Source: Gammaproteobacteria bacterium
GTDB lineage: Bacteria > Pseudomonadota > Gammaproteobacteria > Pseudomonadales > Porticoccaceae
Length of the DNA stretch: 54,460 nt
Direction: 5' to 3'
Assembly: GCA_016191205.1 (NCBI GenBank)
Contig: JACPPB010000021.1
Span: 1-54,460 of the forward strand
Part shown: piece by piece, positions 7,444 to 15,751 of the stretch
Position numbering within the stretch: position 1 is the stretch's first letter
Layout of the letters: each line of letters starts with the position of its first letter
Program-made: the position numbers and the translations under genes
The notes under the pieces: generated by a model
Told to the model about the DNA's origin: nothing
What the model saw: only the letters and a program-made list of their open reading frames with translations
Databases searched by the model: none

Positions 7444-7532
7444 GGTCCTGATAAAACCTTTGGTTCTGGAAAAGCTTTTTGGCGCTGCAAAAACCGCACG
7501 GCGCCGCGCACGTCACCACAGGAGTTCAATCC

Positions 7533-8924
7533 ATGCTCAAGACCCGATTGTCGAAGTTTTCCGCTGTGCTGTGTACCGGTGGCCGGACGCTGGTGACGGC
7601 GTTGTGCGCGCTACCCCTGGCTGTCGGTGCCGCGGTCGGTCCGCCCGAAAAGGAAGGATTGAAATTCGGCTTCATCAAGCTCACCGATATGGTGCCGCTG
7701 GCGATCGCCTACGAAAAAGGCTTTTTCGAGGATGAGGGGTTGTACGTCACCCTCGAAGCCCAGGCCAACTGGAAGGTGTTGTTCGATCGCGTGATCACCG
7801 GAGAACTGGACGGCGCGCATATGCTGGCGGCCATGCCGCTGGCCTCCGCAACCGGCGTCACCACCAAGGCCGAGCTTGTCACGCCGCTGACGCTGTCCTA
7901 CAACGGCGCCGGCATTACGGTCTCCAACGCCGTCTGGGCGGAAATGAAAAAGACCATTCCCATTGCGGACGGCAAGCCGGTGCACCCCATCAGCGCGGCG
8001 GCGCTGAAGCCGGTGCTGGAACAGTACAAGGCGGCGGGCAAACCCTTCAATCTGGGCATGACGTTCCCGATCGGTACGCACAATTACATGTTGCGCTACT
8101 GGCTGGCGGCCGGTGGCGTCCATCCGGGTTTTTACGCGCCCCTCAAGGGCGACAACAGCGGCAGCATCAAGGCAGAGGCCATGCTGTCGGTGGTGCCTCC
8201 ACCGCAGATGGTGCCGACGATGAACTCCGGCACCACCGTGGGGTATTGCGTCGGCGAACCCTGGAATCAGCAGGCCGTGTCCACCGGCCTGGGCGTGCCC
8301 GTGATGACCAGCGAAGACATCTGGCCGGACGGCACTGACAAGGTATTCGGGATCACCAAAGCCTTTGCTGACAAATATCCCGATACCACCGTCCACATCG
8401 TCAAGGCGTTGATTCGCGCCTCCGCCTGGCTCGACGCCGACAACAACGCCAATCGCCCCGAGGCGGTGCGCATCATCGCGCAATCGACCTATGTGGGCGC
8501 CGAGGAAAAAGTCATGGCCAACAGCATGACCGGCACCTTCGAGTTCGAAAAAGGGGACAAGCGCCCGATTCCGGATTTCAACAAATTTTTCCGCGGCTAT
8601 TACGGCTATCCCTATGCGTCCGATGCGGTGTGGTGGCTGACCCAGATGCGTCGCTGGGGCCACATCCCGGCGCAAAAGCCCGACAGTTGGTACATGGATA
8701 CCGCCAAAGCGGCGTACCGGGGTGATATCTACATCGCCGCCGCGAAGGAGCTGGTGGCCGAAGGCAAAATGAAAGCGACGGACTTCCCGGATTTTTCCCA
8801 GGACATCGGTTTCAAGCCGCCGCGCAAGAGCCCGCTTGATGGCATCGAATTCGACGGTCGCAAGCCCAATGCCTATCTCGATCAGTTCGCCATTGGTCTC
8901 AAGGGCGCGGAAACCGTCGAGTAA
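7533..8924 (+). CDS. nrtA: NrtA: periplasmic nitrate-binding protein of ABC transporter
   Basis: 463 residues from ATG 7533, with ACAGGAG seven bases upstream; an earlier in-frame ATG at 7479 would put 18 residues before the signal peptide and is rejected. The N-terminus is a long signal sequence with a basic start and hydrophobic core (TLVTALCALPLAVGAAV). The mature protein shows LKFGFIKLTDMVPLAIAYEKGFFEDEGL, HMLAAMPLA, TFPIGTHNYMLRYWLAAGGV and VGYCVGEPWNQQA, conserved in nitrate/bicarbonate binding proteins of the NrtA/CmpA/NasS group. It captures nitrate in the periplasm for NrtB and the fused ATPase. Expression should need both NtrC/sigma-54 activation and NasT antitermination. Confidence 0.92.
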   Translation: MLKTRLSKFSAVLCTGGRTLVTALCALPLAVGAAVGPPEKEGLKFGFIKLTDMVPLAIAYEKGFFEDEGLYVTLEAQANWKVLFDRVITGELDGAHMLAAMPLASATGVTTKAELVTPLTLSYNGAGITVSNAVWAEMKKTIPIADGKPVHPISAAALKPVLEQYKAAGKPFNLGMTFPIGTHNYMLRYWLAAGGVHPGFYAPLKGDNSGSIKAEAMLSVVPPPQMVPTMNSGTTVGYCVGEPWNQQAVSTGLGVPVMTSEDIWPDGTDKVFGITKAFADKYPDTTVHIVKALIRASAWLDADNNANRPEAVRIIAQSTYVGAEEKVMANSMTGTFEFEKGDKRPIPDFNKFFRGYYGYPYASDAVWWLTQMRRWGHIPAQKPDSWYMDTAKAAYRGDIYIAAAKELVAEGKMKATDFPDFSQDIGFKPPRKSPLDGIEFDGRKPNAYLDQFAIGLKGAETVE

Positions 8925-9006
8925 GAGCACGGATGATGAATGACCGGATGAAACAGCCCGTCGTCGCGTCTGCGGGCGCGGCGACCAGCAACGCGGGAGA
9001 CTTGTC

Positions 9007-10257
9007 GTGACGAACCTGAAAATGATTTCCAGCTCGGGCGCCTGCGGCAGCGCGAGCGACGGTAACGCAATGCCAACCGACGTAAAGGATGCAGCCGATG
9101 CAACCGACGCAACAACAGTGGCGAAAGTCGAGATGGCGGCGGTGTCCCCCGCGAGTGCCGGCAGCGCCGCTACCGCCGGGCCGACCTCCGGACCCGCAGC
9201 GCCCAAGGCGACGGCGGTAAAAGCGTCGGGTACACCGCTCTATGTGCGCGTCAACGGCGTGCTGACGCTGCTGGGTCTGACCTGGTTCGTGCCCCTGGTG
9301 AAACTGCTGGGCGGCGAAAATCCCCGCGCCCAGTTGCGTTCCCTGTGGTTGATGATCGGCGTCCCGGCAATGTTCTTTGCGCTGTTTCTCGCGCTCTGGG
9401 CCTGGTCGGCCAGCCAGATCCACACCAGCCTGGGCGCCATACCGGGGCCGGTTCAGGTCGCGGCGGAGGCGGGCATTCTGCTCGATGAACACCGTGCCGA
9501 GCGCGCCCGGGAAAGCGCGTTCATGGCGCGTCAGCACCAGCGCAATACGGAAAAGCTCGCCGCCGATGCCAACGCCGACGTGAGTATGCGGCGCTACACC
9601 GGCAAGCCCACCTATCTGGACCAGATCCGCACCAGCCTGTACACGGTGTTCACCGGCTTTGTGCTCGCCACGCTGATCGCCGTGCCGCTCGGCATCCTCT
9701 GCGGCATGAGTCCGGTCATCAATACCGCGATCAATCCGCTGATCCAGATTTTCAAACCGGTATCGCCGCTGGCCTGGCTGCCCATCGTGACCATGGTGGT
9801 GAGCGCGCTCTACGTCACCACCGACGATGCCTGGTTCCAGAAATCCTTCATTACCTCGGCGATCACGGTGATGCTGTGCTCGCTGTGGCCGACACTGATC
9901 AATACCGCCGTCGGGGTTTCATCCGTGGACAAGGATCTGATCAATGTCGGCAAGGTCCTGCGGCTCAGCAAGCGCACGCAGGTGAGCAAAATCATCATTC
10001 CTTCATCGCTGCCGCTGATTTTTACCGGCATGCGTCTGTCGCTCGGTGTCGGCTGGATGGTGCTGATCGCCGCCGAAATGCTCGCGCAGAATCCCGGTCT
10101 CGGAAAATTCGTGTGGGATGAATTTCAAAACGGCAGTTCTCATTCGCTGGGGCGGATCATGGTTGCGGTGTTTACCATCGGCGTGATCGGCTTCCTGCTC
10201 GACCGTGTGATGGCGACGCTGCAGCAACTGTTTACCTTCGGCGAAAACAAAATCTAG
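9007..10257 (+). CDS. nrtB: NrtB: nitrate ABC transporter permease with long N-terminal extension
   Basis: 416 residues from a GTG at 9007 with GGGAG upstream. Residues 1-76 are a low-complexity Ala/Ser/Thr/Pro-rich stretch with no predicted membrane segment. Two hydrophobic segments follow (LTLLGLTWFVPLVKLLGG and LMIGVPAMFFALFLALWAW), then a charged loop of about 60 residues, and then the permease domain proper (residues 215-405: VFTGFVLATLIAVPLGILCGM, SPLAWLPIVTMVVSALYV, VGKVLRLSKRTQVSKIIIPSSLPLIFTGMRLSLGVGWMVLIAAEM). The segment around KIIIPSSLP is the EAA loop that contacts the ATPase. Its length well exceeds the roughly 280-300 residues of classical NrtB. The homodimer probably forms the inner-membrane channel. 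Confidence 0.9.
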   Translation: MTNLKMISSSGACGSASDGNAMPTDVKDAADATDATTVAKVEMAAVSPASAGSAATAGPTSGPAAPKATAVKASGTPLYVRVNGVLTLLGLTWFVPLVKLLGGENPRAQLRSLWLMIGVPAMFFALFLALWAWSASQIHTSLGAIPGPVQVAAEAGILLDEHRAERARESAFMARQHQRNTEKLAADANADVSMRRYTGKPTYLDQIRTSLYTVFTGFVLATLIAVPLGILCGMSPVINTAINPLIQIFKPVSPLAWLPIVTMVVSALYVTTDDAWFQKSFITSAITVMLCSLWPTLINTAVGVSSVDKDLINVGKVLRLSKRTQVSKIIIPSSLPLIFTGMRLSLGVGWMVLIAAEMLAQNPGLGKFVWDEFQNGSSHSLGRIMVAVFTIGVIGFLLDRVMATLQQLFTFGENKI

Positions 10258-10281
10258 CCGCGCACCCCAAGGAGCCTGACC

Positions 10282-11949
10282 ATGACTCTGCTATCGCTCG
10301 ACGCCGTCAGCAAATCCTATGGTGCGGATGCCAACCGTACCGCGGTACTCAAGGACATCAATCTGCAAATTCGCGAAGGCGAATTTGTTGCCATCGTCGG
10401 CTTTTCGGGCAGCGGCAAGACCACGCTGATTTCCGCCATCGCGGGCCTGATCCAGCCCGACAGCGGCAGCATCCGGCTGAATGGCAAGACCATCGAAGGC
10501 CCCGGTCCGGACCGGGGCATCGTGTTTCAGAGCTATTCGCTGATGCCCTGGCTGACCGTGCACGGCAATGTCGCGCTCGCCGTCGATCAGGTGTTCCGCG
10601 ACTGGCCGAAGGACCGCCGCGAAGCTCACACCCGCAAGTACATCGATCTCGTGGGCCTGACGCCCGCCGCGCACAAGCGCCCCGCGGAACTGTCCGGCGG
10701 CATGCGCCAGCGGGTCGCGGTGGCGCGCGCGCTGGCCGCGAGCCCGGACATTCTGCTGCTGGATGAGCCGTTGAGTGCGCTCGATGCGCTGACGCGCGCG
10801 AATCTGCAGGACGAAATCCTGCGCATCTGGGAGCAGGATCGAAAGACCGTCATCCTCATCACCAACGACGTCGATGAAGGCCTGTTGATGGCGGATCGGG
10901 TGATTCCCCTCAAGCCCGGCCCGGACGCCACCTTCGGTCCGGAATTCGTCGTGAATCTGCCGCGCCCGCGCGAGCGCGCCGGGATGAACCATGATCCGCG
11001 CTTCAAACAGTTGCGGGGCGAGATCACTCAGTACCTGATGGGTGTGGGCATGGCCAGCGCGGCGGGCAGCGCCGACCGCCCCGTCGTCCTGCCGCCGGTG
11101 CGTCCCAATACCAGCATCGACTGGAAGCTCGACACCACGGCGCTCAAGCCCACGCCCGAGACCGGCCGGCGCGAGCGTTATCTGGAATTTACCCAGCTCA
11201 CCAAGGTGTACCCCACGCCCAAGGGACCGCTGGCGGTCGTCGAGGATTTCAATCTCAAGCTGCGCCAGGGCGAATTCGTGTCGCTGATCGGCCATTCCGG
11301 CTGCGGCAAATCGACCGTGCTGTCGATGTGCGCCGGACTCAACGCCATCAGCAGCGGCGGCATCATTCTCGACGGCAAGGAGATCGACGGCGCCGGCCCG
11401 GATCGCGCCGTGGTGTTTCAGGCGCCGAGTCTGTTTCCCTGGCTGACCGCCTTTGAAAACGTCGCGCTCGGAGTGGAAAGCGTTTATCCCCACGCCCAGC
11501 AGAGCGAGCGCGACGACATCGTCGAGTACTACCTGACCCGCGTCGGTCTGGCCGACGCCATGGGCAAGAAAGCCAGCGCGCTGTCCAACGGCATGAAGCA
11601 GCGGGTGGGCATCGCGCGCGCCTTCGCGCTCGCACCCAAGTTGCTGCTGCTCGACGAGCCGTTCGGCATGCTGGATTCGCTGACGCGCTGGGAATTGCAG
11701 GAAGTGTTGATGGAAGTCTGGGGTCGCACCAAGCTCACCGCGCTCATGGTCACTCACGATGTGGACGAAGCCATTCTGCTGGCGGACCGCGTGGTGATGA
11801 TGACCAACGGTCCCCGCGCCCGCGTCGGCAAGGTGATCGATATCGACATCCCGCGACCGCGCACCCGCAAGGCGCTGCTGGAACATCCCGACTATTACAG
11901 CTACCGCGAAAGCCTGATCAGCTTTCTCGCGGAATGCGATCGGCACTGA
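10282..11949 (+). CDS. Nitrate ABC transporter ATPase: two fused ATP-binding domains
   Basis: 555 residues with two complete NrtC/D-like ATPase domains. Domain 1: Walker [10 protein letters not shown] (40-48), signature LSGGMRQR (137-144), Walker B ILLLDEP, and ITND where the switch His should be (Asn195). Domain 2: Walker [10 protein letters not shown] (337-345), signature LSNGMKQ (434-440), Walker B LLLLDEP, normal switch His492. A linker of about 60 residues joins them. In a head-to-tail sandwich, the two odd residues (Asn195 and the LSNG signature) fall in the same composite site, so one site is canonical and one degenerate. Cyanobacteria use two separate proteins, NrtC and NrtD. Energises NrtB in the cytoplasm; last gene of the nrt operon. 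Confidence 0.92.
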   Translation: MTLLSLDAVSKSYGADANRTAVLKDINLQIREGEFVAIVGFSGSGKTTLISAIAGLIQPDSGSIRLNGKTIEGPGPDRGIVFQSYSLMPWLTVHGNVALAVDQVFRDWPKDRREAHTRKYIDLVGLTPAAHKRPAELSGGMRQRVAVARALAASPDILLLDEPLSALDALTRANLQDEILRIWEQDRKTVILITNDVDEGLLMADRVIPLKPGPDATFGPEFVVNLPRPRERAGMNHDPRFKQLRGEITQYLMGVGMASAAGSADRPVVLPPVRPNTSIDWKLDTTALKPTPETGRRERYLEFTQLTKVYPTPKGPLAVVEDFNLKLRQGEFVSLIGHSGCGKSTVLSMCAGLNAISSGGIILDGKEIDGAGPDRAVVFQAPSLFPWLTAFENVALGVESVYPHAQQSERDDIVEYYLTRVGLADAMGKKASALSNGMKQRVGIARAFALAPKLLLLDEPFGMLDSLTRWELQEVLMEVWGRTKLTALMVTHDVDEAILLADRVVMMTNGPRARVGKVIDIDIPRPRTRKALLEHPDYYSYRESLISFLAECDRH

Positions 11950-11971
11950 GTGCCGTGGATGGTGTCCGGTG

Positions 11972-13684
11972 CTAGCGGCGCAGCATCCAGAACCCGAGCG
12001 CCAGATTGAGCAGCAGGCTGGCGATGGCCAGCCCGCGCCAGAAGCCGAGCGGGTCGCGTTCGAGCAATGGTCGTTGGGCCTCGTTCGCAAACTCCGCACT
12101 CGGGTTGCACAAATCGAACACGAATTCGGATACCTCCGCGTAGCGCCGGTCCATGGAGCGCGACAGGGCTTTTTCGAGGGCGCGGTCAACCCAGGCCGGG
12201 AGTTCCGGAAGCCAGCGGCGGGCGGGGATGTATTCCATGCGGCCGAGCCGGGTTTCGTCGTACTTCTCGCCGTAGGGAAGCTGGCCGGTGATCATCTCGT
12301 AGGCGATGACGCCGAGGGAAAAAATGTCGGAGCGGGCGCTGCATGGATAGCCCTGAAGATATTCCGGCGCGGTGTAATTCTTGGTGCCGAGCAGTTGCAG
12401 CCGTTCGATGGGCGAGGCGATCTCCTCGATGCCGGCAATCTTGGTGGAGCCGAAGTCGATGATCTTCACCGTGCCTTCGGTGTCGATCATGATGTTTTCC
12501 GGCTTCAGATCCTGGTGAATCATTTCCAGGCGGTGAAAGGCCGCCAGCCCGCGCGCGCACTGGCCGATGATCTCGCGCACCGCGCCGAGATCGGGTTCCG
12601 GATGATCGTGCATCCAGCTGCGCAGGGTCTGGCCGTCGACGTACTCGGAAACGTAATAGAGAAACTGCCGCGGCCGCTCCTGGCCGACGATGTGCAGCAC
12701 ATGATTGCTTTGCAGACGGCTGCCCACCCACTCCTCGTGCCGGAACAGATCGAGATAGACCGGATCGTCGGAGAAATTCGCCGACGGGGTTTTCAGCACC
12801 ACCTGCCGGCCGCTCGCCTCGTCGAGCGCCAGGTAGACCTGGGTGCGCTTGCTGGCGTGGAGTTCGCGCAGGATGCGATAGCCGTCGATCTTCATCCCCG
12901 CCGCGAGTTCGGGCGGGAAGGGCAGCTCGGTGAGGCGGCGAAACACATCCGCGTCGGCCACCGATGGCAGCGCATCGAAGCGCACGATCTGGCAGGTGAC
13001 ATTGTCCGGGCTGCCGTTTTGCAGCGCGCGGGTGGCGATCTCGCGCGCGGCGCGGTCCAGATGGTCGGGATGCGCTTCCACATATTCGCGAATCAGGCGA
13101 TCGGTGACGTGCTCGTGTACGCCGTCGGTGGTGAAGATGAAAGTGTCGCCGCGCTCGACCGGAAACTTCGTGTAGTCGATCTCGACGCGCGCATCGATAC
13201 CCAGCGCGCGGGTCAGGTAGTTTTTTTCCTGCGATACCCAGAAGCGGTGATCGACGGTCAGCAATTCGAGCGCGCCGGCGCGCAGGCGGTAGATGCGCGT
13301 GTCACCCACATGGAACAGGTGCGCAGTGGTGGACTTGACCACCAGTGCGCTCAATGTGCTGGCGAGGCCGCGATGCAATTCCGCGCTCTGGCTGGCCTGG
13401 CCGCACAGCCAGCGGTTGGTGGCGAGCAGCACTTTCTCGACCGAGGTTTTCACCGTCCAGGAATCGGCGGTGCAGTAGTAATCGGAAAGCAGGCTTTTGA
13501 CGCAGGTTTCGCTCGCCAGCTTGCCCTGTTCCGAGCCACTGACACCGTCGGCGATCACCATTGCGATGCCTTTGTATTCGAGGCGGCTGTCCGCGGGCAG
13601 CAGCACGCCATAGCTGTCCTGGTTTTCTTCCTTGACGCCGCGATCGGAATATTGACCGACGCTGCAGATGGGGGCGGAAGTCAT
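11972..13684 (-). CDS. PP2C-type phosphatase fused to Ser/Thr protein kinase, membrane-anchored
   Basis: 570 residues. Residues 5-240 are a PP2C phosphatase with its metal-binding Asp motifs (MVIADGVSGSE, VGDTRIYRL, FTTDGVHEHV, NGSPDNVT). Residues 267-520 are a protein kinase: VVLK (Lys298), HQDLKPEN (390-397), DFG (410-412), GTKNYTAPEY and SDIFSLGVIAYEM. The glycine-rich loop is not recognisable (ELHASKRTQVYLA) and the HRD Arg is Gln, yet Lys, catalytic Asp and DFG remain. A C-terminal helix (LAIASLLLNLALGFWML) should anchor it in the inner membrane with both enzymes in the cytoplasm. It follows narK by 105 bases on the same strand; similar fusions are known beside nitrate transporters. A role in reversible phosphorylation controlling nitrate uptake is inferred. 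Confidence 0.88.
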   Translation of the reverse strand: MTSAPICSVGQYSDRGVKEENQDSYGVLLPADSRLEYKGIAMVIADGVSGSEQGKLASETCVKSLLSDYYCTADSWTVKTSVEKVLLATNRWLCGQASQSAELHRGLASTLSALVVKSTTAHLFHVGDTRIYRLRAGALELLTVDHRFWVSQEKNYLTRALGIDARVEIDYTKFPVERGDTFIFTTDGVHEHVTDRLIREYVEAHPDHLDRAAREIATRALQNGSPDNVTCQIVRFDALPSVADADVFRRLTELPFPPELAAGMKIDGYRILRELHASKRTQVYLALDEASGRQVVLKTPSANFSDDPVYLDLFRHEEWVGSRLQSNHVLHIVGQERPRQFLYYVSEYVDGQTLRSWMHDHPEPDLGAVREIIGQCARGLAAFHRLEMIHQDLKPENIMIDTEGTVKIIDFGSTKIAGIEEIASPIERLQLLGTKNYTAPEYLQGYPCSARSDIFSLGVIAYEMITGQLPYGEKYDETRLGRMEYIPARRWLPELPAWVDRALEKALSRSMDRRYAEVSEFVFDLCNPSAEFANEAQRPLLERDPLGFWRGLAIASLLLNLALGFWMLRR

Positions 13685-13789
13685 GGCTGTGGGGTGCTCC
13701 CGGACGCTATGGGCCGTGGTGGTGCGAGGGTGATGGGGGTGGTCTGCGTAGGTGCGCGGATCGCCCCCGTATCATCCTGCCAGGGGCCG

Positions 13790-15256
13790 TCAGCTTACTT
13801 CGATCAACTGCACGGTGCCGTCTTCGAGTACTTCCGCGGTCTTGCCCCGGGGTTCGGCCAGCAGCAGCACCATCAGCAACAGCACCGTTCCGGCGGTGCC
13901 GGCGATCACCAGGAAAAACACCTGCGGCGCGACGAACGACAGCACGGTCAGAAATACCAGGCCGCCGACGTTGCCGTAGGCGCCCGCCATGCCGGCGATC
14001 TGGCCGGTCATGCGGCGCTGGATCAGCGGCACCATGGCGAACACCGCGCCCGAACCGGCCTTGGCGAACAGGCCGCACAGCAGCGTCACCGCGACCACCA
14101 CGGGCACTGCCCAGGTCTTGTCCACCTGGCCGAGCAGGCCGAAGCTCAACGCCATGCCGGTAAACAGGATCACCAGCGAACGCTTGCGTCCGATGCGGTC
14201 GCTGAGGATGCCGCCGCCCGGGCGCGCGATCAGGTTCATCACCGGATAGGCGCCCGCCACCAGACCGGCGTGGACCGCCGACAGCCCGAAGGTGTCGACG
14301 TAGAACAGCGGCAGCATGGATACCAGCGCGAGTTCGGAACCGAAAGTGACCAGATAGGCCAGATCCAGAATGGCGACCTGGCGAAAGCGGTAGCGAAACA
14401 TCTCCGGTACCGGCTTGGTGAAGATGTCCTTGTTGACCAGATAGATATGAAACGCCTGGTAGCTGTAGAGCGCGGCAATGGCGGCGTAGATGGCGTAGGT
14501 CGCGCTCGCGCTGAACCACTTCATGTTGGCGGGCGACAGTTTCCAGGTGAGCAGCGCGAGGGCGCCGTAGATGGGTGCGCTCATCAGCAGGTAGAGCGCG
14601 AAATCGCCGCGGCTGGTGACTTCCATCGCGCCCATCTTCTTGGGTTTGAAGTAGGTCGATCCCTTGGGCGTATTGCTGACCGCGAAAAAGTAGTAGGTGC
14701 CGTACAGGATGGCGATCAGCCCGGTGCTGCCGATGGCGTAGCGCCAGCCGTTGTCGCCGCCGATCCAGAGCGCGAGGCTGGGCAACAGCATGGCCGAGGC
14801 CGCCGACCCGAAGTTGCCCCAGCCGCCGTAGATGCCCTGGGCCGCGCCGGTCTGCCGGGCCGGAAACCATTCCCCGATCATGCGGATGCCGACCACGAAC
14901 CCGGCACCGACGAAGCCGAGCAGGAAGCGCGCCAGCGCGAGCTGTTGGAAGTTCTGCGCCGCGGCGAACAGAAAGCACAGGGCGCCGGAAACAATCAGGA
15001 TGCCGGAAAACATCAGACGCGGCCCATGGCGGTCCACCAGCATGCCGACCAGGATGCGCGCCGGGATGGTGAGGGCGACATTGAGGATCAGCAGCACGCC
15101 CACCTCCTGATCGGAGAGGTGAAACACCTGGCGGATCACCACCATCAACGGCGCGTGGTTGAACCAGACCGCAAAGGAAATGAAAAACGCGATCCAGGTG
15201 GTGTGCAGGATGCGTATGTTGCCCTTGAAGGACAGCGGATTGAGTTTTTCCGACAT
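13790..15256 (-). CDS. narK: NarK/NrtP-type MFS nitrate (nitrite) transporter
   Basis: 488 residues from ATG 15256 (CGGAG upstream); the frame opens earlier but those residues precede the first conserved position. Twelve hydrophobic helices with both nitrate signatures, GIYGGWGNFGSAASAML in the first half and GMAGAYGNVGGLVFLTVL in the second, and an Arg in each half (IPARILVGM..DRHGPR; IARPGGGILSDRIGRKR). A second nitrate uptake route alongside the ABC system; placed with assimilation genes it likely works as an importer. The promoter lies in the divergent region shared with nirB. The phosphatase-kinase gene follows. narK is the general family symbol; nasA is used in some species. Confidence 0.92.
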   Translation of the reverse strand: MSEKLNPLSFKGNIRILHTTWIAFFISFAVWFNHAPLMVVIRQVFHLSDQEVGVLLILNVALTIPARILVGMLVDRHGPRLMFSGILIVSGALCFLFAAAQNFQQLALARFLLGFVGAGFVVGIRMIGEWFPARQTGAAQGIYGGWGNFGSAASAMLLPSLALWIGGDNGWRYAIGSTGLIAILYGTYYFFAVSNTPKGSTYFKPKKMGAMEVTSRGDFALYLLMSAPIYGALALLTWKLSPANMKWFSASATYAIYAAIAALYSYQAFHIYLVNKDIFTKPVPEMFRYRFRQVAILDLAYLVTFGSELALVSMLPLFYVDTFGLSAVHAGLVAGAYPVMNLIARPGGGILSDRIGRKRSLVILFTGMALSFGLLGQVDKTWAVPVVVAVTLLCGLFAKAGSGAVFAMVPLIQRRMTGQIAGMAGAYGNVGGLVFLTVLSFVAPQVFFLVIAGTAGTVLLLMVLLLAEPRGKTAEVLEDGTVQLIEVS

Positions 15257-15307
15257 GGGTACTCCGCGGGAAACACGGCGGCGATGGATCGCCGACTCAT
15301 TGGCTAC

Positions 15308-15323
15308 TGCAACCCACATGCCA
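15308..15323 (-). promoter_or_regulatory. Sigma-54 promoter for narK
   Basis: On the minus strand TGGCATGTGGGTTGCA differs from TGGCACG-N4-TTGCA at one position only. Predicted start near 15297, about 40 bases before the narK ATG. A second weaker match with correct spacing (TGGCGCCGGGGTTGCG) lies at 15329-15344. Confidence 0.68.
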
Positions 15324-15391
15324 GCTCCCGCAACCCCGGCGCCAGTTTGTGGCGCGCACCTCGGAAGGCGCGCTCATTTGGCGCGCGACGC

Positions 15392-15408
15392 TGCAAAAAC
15401 AGGGTGCA
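15392..15408. promoter_or_regulatory. Candidate NtrC box 1
   Basis: TGCAAAAACAGGGTGCA: 17 bp with outer TGCA/TGCA conserved and a perfect right half GGTGCA against the consensus TGCACC-N5-GGTGCA. About 100 bp upstream of the narK start. Confidence 0.45.
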
Positions 15409-15452
15409 ACCTGGCGTTTACAACCGGGCGAAGGCGACTTCCGGGCGCGGTC

Positions 15453-15469
15453 CGCACCAGGCTGGAGCA
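15453..15469. promoter_or_regulatory. Candidate NtrC box 2
   Basis: CGCACCAGGCTGGAGCA matches the extended dyad TGCACCA-N3-TGGTGCA except at two positions. It lies 61 bp from box 1, between the two sigma-54-type promoters. Confidence 0.5.
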
Positions 15470-15536
15470 GGTGTTTCGCCGGGCACATGCACCACAGCGA
15501 CGCGCAAAAATCGGGATGTTGCGCTCCGATGCACTG

Positions 15537-15577
15537 CAAGCGGGCGACGCAAGCGTCAGAACCGTGCTGCCCGCTTG
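15537..15577. repeat. Nine-bp inverted repeat enclosing a smaller hairpin
   Basis: CAAGCGGGC (15537-15545) and GCCCGCTTG (15569-15577) are perfect complements; between them GACG-CAAG-CGTC forms a further small hairpin. It lies upstream of the predicted nirB start, so any role would be at the DNA level or in an unrecognised small RNA. No T-tract follows on either strand. Confidence 0.5.
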
Positions 15578-15654
15578 TCCTGGCTGAACTCGGCAGCCCG
15601 GTTTCAGCGTGTAGTGCACCGCTTTGGGCAGGGGTTGGGATCATGCCCGGTTAA

Positions 15655-15670
15655 TGGCATGGAACCTGCC
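15655..15670 (+). promoter_or_regulatory. Sigma-54 promoter for the nirB operon
   Basis: TGGCATGGAACCTGCC keeps GG and GC at the right spacing and shares 13 identical bases with the porin element. Predicted start near 15681, about 70 bases before nirB. Confidence 0.65.
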
Positions 15671-15708
15671 TTATGGGAATCGGAGTGCGAACCTTTTTGG
15701 ATCGGACC

Positions 15709-15720
15709 CCGACAGGTCGG
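15709..15720 (+). promoter_or_regulatory. Small hairpin with ANTAR-like loop in the nirB leader
   Basis: CCG, loop ACAGGU, CGG: a six-base loop with A1 and G4. No second clear hairpin and no T-tract terminator follow, so NasT control here is only a possibility. Confidence 0.3.
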
Positions 15721-15751
15721 AAACAGCGCGAACGCCGAATGGGGCTGAAGT

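Larger units (their letters stand above)
15257..15751. promoter_or_regulatory. Divergent control region between narK and nirB
   Basis: 495 bases without a gene I can support. It holds sigma-54-type elements facing each way, two NtrC-like boxes between them, a 9-bp inverted repeat nearer nirB, and a small hairpin in the nirB leader (each listed separately). The arrangement suggests that shared NtrC sites drive both transcripts under nitrogen limitation. Confidence 0.65.

Noticed and set aside
7611..9206. A 531-codon minus-strand frame opposite nrtA
   Set aside because: Shadow of nrtA, which has a signal peptide, ribosome site and conserved motifs.
11969..15748. A 1,259-codon open frame on the plus strand
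   Set aside because: It lies wholly opposite the phosphatase-kinase and narK genes, whose proteins have clear motifs; its translation is Arg/Gln/His/Ala-rich with no family features, as expected for antisense of GC-rich coding DNA.
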